From positions 1-58,611 of the forward strand of contig CAZGNZ010000027.1 of the NCBI GenBank assembly GCA_964527215.1: a DNA stretch of 58,611 nucleotides. The letters run 5' to 3'. Origin of the DNA: CAZGNZ01 sp964527215. Lineage in GTDB: Bacteria > Fidelibacterota > Marinisomatia > SCGC-AAA003-L08 > JACNLC01. The first letter of the stretch is position 1. Each line of letters opens with the position of its first letter. Positions 53,305 to 58,611 of the stretch are shown piece after piece. Below the pieces are notes generated by a model, which was not told where the DNA came from, ran no database searches, and saw only the letters and a list, made by a program, of their open reading frames with translations. The translations under genes were made by a program, and so were the position numbers.

Positions 53305-54858
53305 TCAAAATGACGATGTGCCGGCAGCTTCCTGGAACCGGTATATCGCGGTCTTCCACCAGGAAGAATCGGAATAATCCACGTAGTCCACAGTGTAATG
53401 GTTGCCGTCCCGGTTGCTCCAGATCATATCAAAATAGTCATTTATTTCCATGAACGTATCGGAATCGGAAGATCCTTTGAGGAAAATATTGGTTTCCAGA
53501 TTATAATTGCGGAGATTGCGGCGAGTCATATTGGCTGAGCCCAGAATCAGTTCTGAAGTCCCGTCCGCACTGTTTTTCAGCATCAATTTCGAATGAAACT
53601 GCTCTCCGTGGGTATCATACCAGCGAACCTCAATATTGCCATGGGATTTTTCAGTGAGTTCATGAGCCACCTGCCGATTCGGGATTCCGATTTTTTCATA
53701 TCCAAAGGCATCCTTGTTGGGATCGAGGATCAATCGAATGGCCGCTCCTCTTTTGGAGGCTTTTACTGCTGACTTGATCAAATCACGTTCACTGAAATAA
53801 AACATCGCAATATCGATTTGATCACCGGCCTGTGCTTTTTTGAACAGGTCTTGAGCCTGGTCCTTGATTCGTTTTTCCGAAATCAACTGGAGTTCAGAGA
53901 TATAATCCCAACCCGCATTCTGGCCAATCTTTTTTGTTGACGGTATGAGCAGGTCCGATTCCGAAAATCGAGCCACACCCTGTTCCGTTTCAAAGATATC
54001 CGATAATAAAACATCGGTAAACATCAAGGCGACATTGGAGTGTGCCGAACTGCCGTCATGGGGATTGGCGGATGTGATCAGTCCGCGGCTGCTCTCTCCG
54101 TAATCTGCCAGTATCAGTTTACGGTGATTTGCCTTGAAGTTCAGCATATCCAAATAGGATCGCAGTGTCACTTTATCATCATCTCCGGAAAAGGGATGTG
54201 GAAACAGGCCGCCGTATTCGCTGTTGCCGAACCATTGAATAAACGTTCGCCAGAAACTGGAATACAGCGGGTTGCTGTCCCGCAGCTTGGTTAAATCCGT
54301 TACAACAACGTTGATTCCCCTGGATTCCAAATCCTTGATTTGAGATGCCGCAGATCCGCCGTAAACGGTATTGATCGGATCGGTAATAAGATCGATCTGG
54401 ATATTTGGATACTGCTCTTTTTTCTGTATCAGCCGGGTGGTCAGCTCATCTGTGAGAGGACGGAAGACCTCTGAATCTCTGCCAACCCAGTCGTTAAACA
54501 GAAACATATCAACAAGGATAAAGTCCTCTGCGGTCTCAATAATGGAATAAACCGAGTCAAAGATTTCCTGATTTGAACGAACCACGCCTGCCGTGTCCAG
54601 GTAGGTAATGTCGTAAAGAAACTCGATTTTGTCATCTGAGATTTGATTGACGTCTCCGGCATAATCGACGCCGTCAGGCAGTGCCTTGTGGGTTTGGGTG
54701 TAGCCGACCAGTGTCAGCCAGGTCAGCAGCAGAAAAAAATAATTCAATGGTTTTCTCCAGATTTTTCGGACAGCAGTACAAATCCCGGACAGGTTTAAAA
54801 CGCCCTCGGGACTGTGTGTTCTTACGGAACTGTGTTTATCCTGCGCGCAATTCGGCAT
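53305..54858 (-). CDS. Membrane-anchored phospholipase D-like protein
   Basis: 517 aa from the ATG at 54858; the frame opens three bases earlier at a TTG. An N-terminal hydrophobic helix (NYFFLLLTWLTLVGY, about 38-52) anchors or exports it. Two HKD-type motifs: NHRKLILADYG (about 245) with GLITSANPHDGSS, and FHSKLMLKNS (about 420) with LILGSANMTRRNL. The first HxK is followed by Asp as expected. Could hydrolyse phospholipids or nucleic acid; substrate not assignable. Confidence 0.85.
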   Translation of the reverse strand: MPNCAQDKHSSVRTHSPEGVLNLSGICTAVRKIWRKPLNYFFLLLTWLTLVGYTQTHKALPDGVDYAGDVNQISDDKIEFLYDITYLDTAGVVRSNQEIFDSVYSIIETAEDFILVDMFLFNDWVGRDSEVFRPLTDELTTRLIQKKEQYPNIQIDLITDPINTVYGGSAASQIKDLESRGINVVVTDLTKLRDSNPLYSSFWRTFIQWFGNSEYGGLFPHPFSGDDDKVTLRSYLDMLNFKANHRKLILADYGESSRGLITSANPHDGSSAHSNVALMFTDVLLSDIFETEQGVARFSESDLLIPSTKKIGQNAGWDYISELQLISEKRIKDQAQDLFKKAQAGDQIDIAMFYFSERDLIKSAVKASKRGAAIRLILDPNKDAFGYEKIGIPNRQVAHELTEKSHGNIEVRWYDTHGEQFHSKLMLKNSADGTSELILGSANMTRRNLRNYNLETNIFLKGSSDSDTFMEINDYFDMIWSNRDGNHYTVDYVDYSDSSWWKTAIYRFQEAAGTSSF

Positions 54859-54861
54859 CAA

Positions 54862-55335
54862 TATCCAATTCTGTTTAACATGCCGCCAATTTCAACAGGG
54901 GTATCCCAATCATATGCATTACAAATAATCCCGGAAAAATTAGATTTCTTTTCGCATTGCCGACAAGAATGAAGCATGAGTAACAATGAAAAGAATGCTG
55001 GTGACTGAAACGAATCAGTCCGTGCGGACCATGTGCTTCCAATTTGGCGGATGTTCCTGTACATAACGGGGTTCGGAGCTTCATCAATGAGGATGTCCCA
55101 GGCAACTTGAGCCGGAGAGGAAACGAATTGTGCAAAGCGGCGATGCTATAGGCTTACTGCAAAATTTAATTGATCCTCAGTCAGACAAAGGGGGGGTAAC
55201 CCGAAGACAGGCTGAGAAAAACCTGCAGCTTCCAGAAAGAGATACCACTGGGATTAAAAAAACAGTTGAAATGTGCTGCAACCTTTGGGTTTAATTCTTT
55301 TCCGCCTATTTGCAATATGTTTGTGAGCACATTAG
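54862..55335. other. Intergenic region, no gene seen
   Basis: Minus-strand frames at 54858-55064 and 54875-55135 have no family features or ribosome site. It marks the shift from the compact gene-rich part to the AT-rich tail. Confidence 0.4.
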
Positions 55336-56805
55336 TTAATATTTCAATCCAAACATTTTTTTAAAATAGAAGTAATAGTCTTCAGTCAAACCGAATTTGC
55401 GGACCAGCTCCGTTCTTGCAAAATCCTGTTCTTTTTCATTGCCGATTACTGAAAGCGCGGCATACACATAAGTCATAAATTCGTTTTTCTCGGAAATGGT
55501 GAACGTTTCAAATTTATCTTTATTCATAAGTCGAAAAACCCCTTTGAATAGAGAACGATGATTGTATTGAGCAGGATTTTCGGAAATGCGTTTTAGAAAT
55601 GTTCCATTCTTGTACCATATCAATATGGAATCTTTATATGTATCAAATTCAATAGGTTTTTCAGTCTTTGGGCTCAAAAAAGTGCAGGAGCCAACTTGAC
55701 CAGGTGTATCTTCTTCGATTCGAGGAATAATACCGGTAAGAAAGTAAACCAATGTTTGAGCGACCAGCTCAAATTCATCGTTATTGTAATATTGAAAATT
55801 CTTGTTTTTGAGTAATTCCAGATTTGATGCGGATGGTATGACAAGCAGAGGGGGTTCTTCTAAATTGACATCTTTTGATTCAGGTATCAGGTAAAAGTAG
55901 TCATAAAAAAAATTGGCATAGTCATCTGCAGGAATTCTTGAATCATTGCCTGTTGTTAAAATGGGGGTTGTGATGAGAGTGTCAATCCGTGACTGGATAA
56001 AACTGGGATTGCAGTCTCTGTTCAAGTAGTATCCGAGTGTCTGGGCATATTTAACAGTGTCAATACTGTAAGCGTCAATGATTTGATTGTCTGTTTCATT
56101 AAATGACCATTTTTTCAAGGTATGGGCATTACCCACAATGATGATGAAATACGCATCAGGATTGCCAATTATTTTGCTTTCTATGGTTTTATAAGAGAGG
56201 TAATCACGAAAAAATCTTGAATAAGCGTATTTAATGATTATCGGGGCTTCAGATTCAAGATATGGTATCTTTTCTATTGCACCGTTCAAGGTGTCAAGTT
56301 GTGAAGGCAATACGGTTTTTTGGTGGCGTTTACTGTAGTAATGATAACTGTTTTCATATCCGAAAATCTCAAACTTATCTGAGTCATTATCGATTAGGTC
56401 AGCGTAGAACAAATATTCATTCAGTCTTCTCGTTGAAAACAATCCCCATGCTCCAGGGCAAATTGTGGCGAACCTGTCAACTTTGTAGTATTCATTGTTT
56501 CTCACAAATTCAAAATTCGTTGAAAAATGATCATGCTCCAATCCAATAAATAATTTTCCTGATTGATTGGTTTTCTGCCAATAATTAATGAGTCTGATTG
56601 GTAATTGAATGGCATCATATGAATCATGAGAAAGACACTCTGGTACAATTAATATTCTGTTTTTATATAGTTTTTCAAGCAGGATTTTTTCGATAGAGTC
56701 ACCGTCATAAATGACAGGTAGCGTTGAAGGTGTTTGATCTTGAGGTTTTACAAAAACAAACCCGAGAAGAATAAATAAAACTGGTAATGTGAATTTTCTA
56801 TTGAT
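55336..56805 (-). CDS. Secreted protein of unknown function, start codon irregular
   Basis: Coding quality extends well upstream of the first recognised start (TTG at 56541) to about 56823. The upstream 88 codons read as an export signal (RKFTLPVLFILLGFVFVKP), then DGDSIEKILLEKLY, ILIVPECLSHDSYD and INYWQKTNQSGKLFIGLEHD. No in-frame ATG, GTG or TTG precedes the signal; an ATC at 56805 sits where Met is expected. Either a non-canonical start, a mutated start (making it a pseudogene) or a sequence error. The mature part has LFIGLEHDHF and VGNAHTLKKW blocks, vaguely like ChaN/erythromycin-esterase-type EHD motifs. AT-rich codon use. Confidence 0.6.
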   Translation of the reverse strand: MNRKFTLPVLFILLGFVFVKPQDQTPSTLPVIYDGDSIEKILLEKLYKNRILIVPECLSHDSYDAIQLPIRLINYWQKTNQSGKLFIGLEHDHFSTNFEFVRNNEYYKVDRFATICPGAWGLFSTRRLNEYLFYADLIDNDSDKFEIFGYENSYHYYSKRHQKTVLPSQLDTLNGAIEKIPYLESEAPIIIKYAYSRFFRDYLSYKTIESKIIGNPDAYFIIIVGNAHTLKKWSFNETDNQIIDAYSIDTVKYAQTLGYYLNRDCNPSFIQSRIDTLITTPILTTGNDSRIPADDYANFFYDYFYLIPESKDVNLEEPPLLVIPSASNLELLKNKNFQYYNNDEFELVAQTLVYFLTGIIPRIEEDTPGQVGSCTFLSPKTEKPIEFDTYKDSILIWYKNGTFLKRISENPAQYNHRSLFKGVFRLMNKDKFETFTISEKNEFMTYVYAALSVIGNEKEQDFARTELVRKFGLTEDYYFYFKKMFGLKY

Positions 56806-56974
56806 AAAAACAGTTCTTTCTATATTCTTTGAACTTTACATGACGGTTTGAGTGTTTGTTGTTTGGCATTTTGAAACATCAACCTATCAAACCGCTATAT
56901 ACTTTATCATATGTTACAATGCTCAATATCAGGGCTATCCGTCAGATGACCCATTTTTATTTGGGACAATTTCG

Positions 56975-58018
56975 CTATTTATTCGCGTTCCAAAATGCAC
57001 TATATCTATTCTTTTCTTTTTCCAAATCGATGCTCTCAATAAGAAGCGGTAAATAAGTTTTGAATGACATAGAACTATTTTCATATTCACTCAGTTTTTC
57101 ATAGACAGCCAGAGTAAATATGAACCCTAATCTATATTCCTGTTCGATTGTAATCAAAATCTCAGCATCTGTTTTCTTGTAATATTTTCCCGTTAAATAT
57201 TTATCGATCGCACGAACACAACTCTCTTCAAATAATACCTTCGTATCATCATAATTTCCATAGAGCTGTTTTCTGGCGATTTCATTTAATTCCGAGTATT
57301 CATAAATTTGATCAGCATTTTCATCAATCATTCCGCCGATCGCAGGATGAATTGCTTCGTGATAGTATGAATCAGGACCTGGATTTCCCATCGGCGGTCC
57401 ATATATCATGTATAATGTTCCATTACTTGTAAATGTAAATCCGGTAAAATTTGACATTAAAGGCATTTTTGAATAATACAGACCTTTCGAATAGTTACTG
57501 TAATAATCTTTTTCAACTTTTAAAAAATCCACAATATGATTAATCGCCATGATGGAATAAGGTTTGTAGGAATAGTTGATGCTGTCCATTATTGGTTTGT
57601 AGGTTTTAAACAAACTGTCAATATCTGCGCGTGCATAAAACAATCGATACAACGTATCTAATCCTGAATACTGGTGTTTTATTTCAATATTGCAAGTATC
57701 ACATTGCCAATGGAATTTTCCATCGGTTGTAAGGTTAACCGCATATTCAGCACATTCAGTCCAGTCCAAACCGGTTGATTCATAAAAATTCCGGATTCGC
57801 TGCTTAAAATCAACTGTGAGGACGCTGTCAAGATGATTTCGCGTCTGGAGCCTTATATCATGCATATCACTGTAATCAAAATCATATCCGCAGGCATTTA
57901 TAAAAGCATATGCCGTAAAAAGTCTCACATCAGATTCAAATTCGAACAAATCATTTCTTTGCCCATGTCCTTGAGCAAAAAATGTCATAATTGTAATTAA
58001 AATCAATAATCTTTTCAT
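56975..58018 (-). CDS. Secreted DUF4932-like putative metalloprotease
   Basis: 347 aa. Signal peptide MKRLLILITIMTFFAQGHG. The zinc-metalloprotease signature HEAIH occurs in YYHEAIHPAIGGM (about 221), and a downstream FEESCVRAID supplies a possible third ligand. This pattern fits DUF4932-type proteins common in Bacteroidota-related bacteria. Secreted; peptidase activity is likely but not proven. AT-rich, like its neighbour at 55336; the two are on the same strand about 170 bp apart. Confidence 0.75.
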   Translation of the reverse strand: MKRLLILITIMTFFAQGHGQRNDLFEFESDVRLFTAYAFINACGYDFDYSDMHDIRLQTRNHLDSVLTVDFKQRIRNFYESTGLDWTECAEYAVNLTTDGKFHWQCDTCNIEIKHQYSGLDTLYRLFYARADIDSLFKTYKPIMDSINYSYKPYSIMAINHIVDFLKVEKDYYSNYSKGLYYSKMPLMSNFTGFTFTSNGTLYMIYGPPMGNPGPDSYYHEAIHPAIGGMIDENADQIYEYSELNEIARKQLYGNYDDTKVLFEESCVRAIDKYLTGKYYKKTDAEILITIEQEYRLGFIFTLAVYEKLSEYENSSMSFKTYLPLLIESIDLEKEKNRYSAFWNANK

Positions 58019-58203
58019 GTTTTTGTCATTTTGCAGGGTTTTGTCTATTGTGTTCGACGGTTAGTATACGAAAAGCATCCGATTGCAGAACTCGTATTTT
58101 TCAAGTTACATCGGCCCGCCAGGGCAGCGGCCAATTAAAAGTTCAAATTGGTAAGTCAATAACGGTATAACTCGACTATCGCGCCGCCTGGTTCAATCGG
58201 TGG

Positions 58204-58530
58204 TTATGAGCTGATGCTGCAATCATAAATTGTATATTGCCAACCAGAGATTATTCCGTTGTCGTCACAATTTGTGCAATGCCAGTTTATAACAAAATCA
58301 TTCTGCCTGTCGATGAAAGCCAGGATCTCACCCGGGCAAGGTTTGCGACCAGGTCGTCGCCTGCATTTAATACCTGTAGAAAGGGTTTCACGATCTTGGC
58401 GGATTGAAACTGCTTTGACAATGGCTCCGAAATAGCCTGCAAGTCGAAAAGCCGGTTCTGGGAGATCATCCGGTATCATCCCGTCTTCATCCAAAAAATG
58501 GCGCATATTGCTTACCCAAGTATCTCCCAT
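58204..58530 (-). CDS. Conserved hypothetical protein with zinc-ribbon-like C-terminus
   Basis: 108 aa. Begins GDTWVSNMRHFLDEDG, then an Ala/Gly helix (AFRLAGYFGAIVKAV), CRRRPGRKPCPGEI, and a CxxC motif in WHCTNCDDNGIISGWQ. I recognise this as a widespread uncharacterised family across bacteria; the two Cys pairs (CRRRPGRKPC and CTNC) suggest metal binding. No signal peptide. Function unknown. Confidence 0.7.
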   Translation of the reverse strand: MGDTWVSNMRHFLDEDGMIPDDLPEPAFRLAGYFGAIVKAVSIRQDRETLSTGIKCRRRPGRKPCPGEILAFIDRQNDFVINWHCTNCDDNGIISGWQYTIYDCSISS

Positions 58531-58611
58531 TTTCGCACTCCAATATTATGTGGTATATTTGGCCACCCCCTGAATACTAGATTGGTAATCAGTGTAAGTT
58601 AATAATATTAC

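Noticed and set aside
58555..58611. GGCCACCCCCTGA near the window end as an insertion-sequence terminus
   Set aside because: No second copy, inverted partner or transposase is visible within the window.

Overview
The window comes from a flagellated Gram-negative-type bacterium with a large secreted and periplasmic enzyme repertoire. Type I dockerin modules, MacB/FtsX-type permeases, a tricorn-like protease, an S9 peptidase, secreted glycoside hydrolases and a sulfatase, alongside flagella, suggest an FCB-group lineage such as Neomarinimicrobiota or Calditrichota. That placement is inference; there is no rRNA gene in the window to test it. No tRNA gene, CRISPR array or intact transposase was seen.

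Layout. 1-2.7 kb: the N-terminal part of a receiver/PAS signalling protein, and a secreted dockerin plus five-heme cytochrome protein. 3.4-14.7 kb: an array of eight short flagellin genes in two subclasses. Class A has 281 aa (A1-A4 at 3463, 6995, 8052, 9736); class B has 276-277 aa (B1-B4 at 4924, 10923, 12452, 13869). Three flagellins (A1, B1, B3) are each followed by a 63-67 aa excisionase-like HTH gene. 14.9-18.1 kb: a flagellar filament operon (fliS, fliD, flaG, a FliT/FlgN-like gene and a FlgM-like anti-sigma gene with a doubled C-terminal module). A convergent hybrid histidine kinase follows, then a fourth HTH gene (20.5 kb) with its own sigma-28 promoter. 21-27 kb: hexosaminidase-sulfatase pair and an ABC-type permease. 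28-34 kb: CoA-transferase, a tightly overlapping RlmL-like/DNPH1-like/DusB operon, and a PlsC-like acyltransferase. 34-47 kb: secreted proteins and hydrolases (FG-GAP-like/dockerin protein, six-hairpin glycosidase, tricorn-like protease, GH5), a LysE exporter and a VOC-nitroreductase fusion. 47-54 kb: S9 peptidase, SDR, DUF2164, PilZ, 5'-nucleotidase and phospholipase D-like protein. 55-58.5 kb: an AT-rich tail of secreted proteins of unknown function.

The most striking system is the control layer over the flagellin array. Seven of eight flagellin genes have a short leader hairpin presenting GGA in its loop. A second GGA lies 18-21 nt downstream inside the Shine-Dalgarno sequence (ACGGAGG or AAGGAGG). 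Stem sequences change while pairing is mostly kept. This is the architecture of a CsrA/RsmA translational-repression site, as in the Bacillus hag leader. Flagellin A3 lacks the hairpin. Textbook sigma-28 promoters (TAAAGT-like, N11, GCCGATAA) precede A2, A3, A4, the fliS operon and the lone HTH gene, but none is evident upstream of class B. So the filament appears to be built from two subunit classes with different transcription inputs, mostly sharing one translational gate, with small HTH proteins co-encoded with particular flagellins.

A second notable element is a dispersed repeat of about 170 bp made of several related hairpins, present in four copies (9.25, 20.9, 32.9 and 45.3 kb), two of them shortened.
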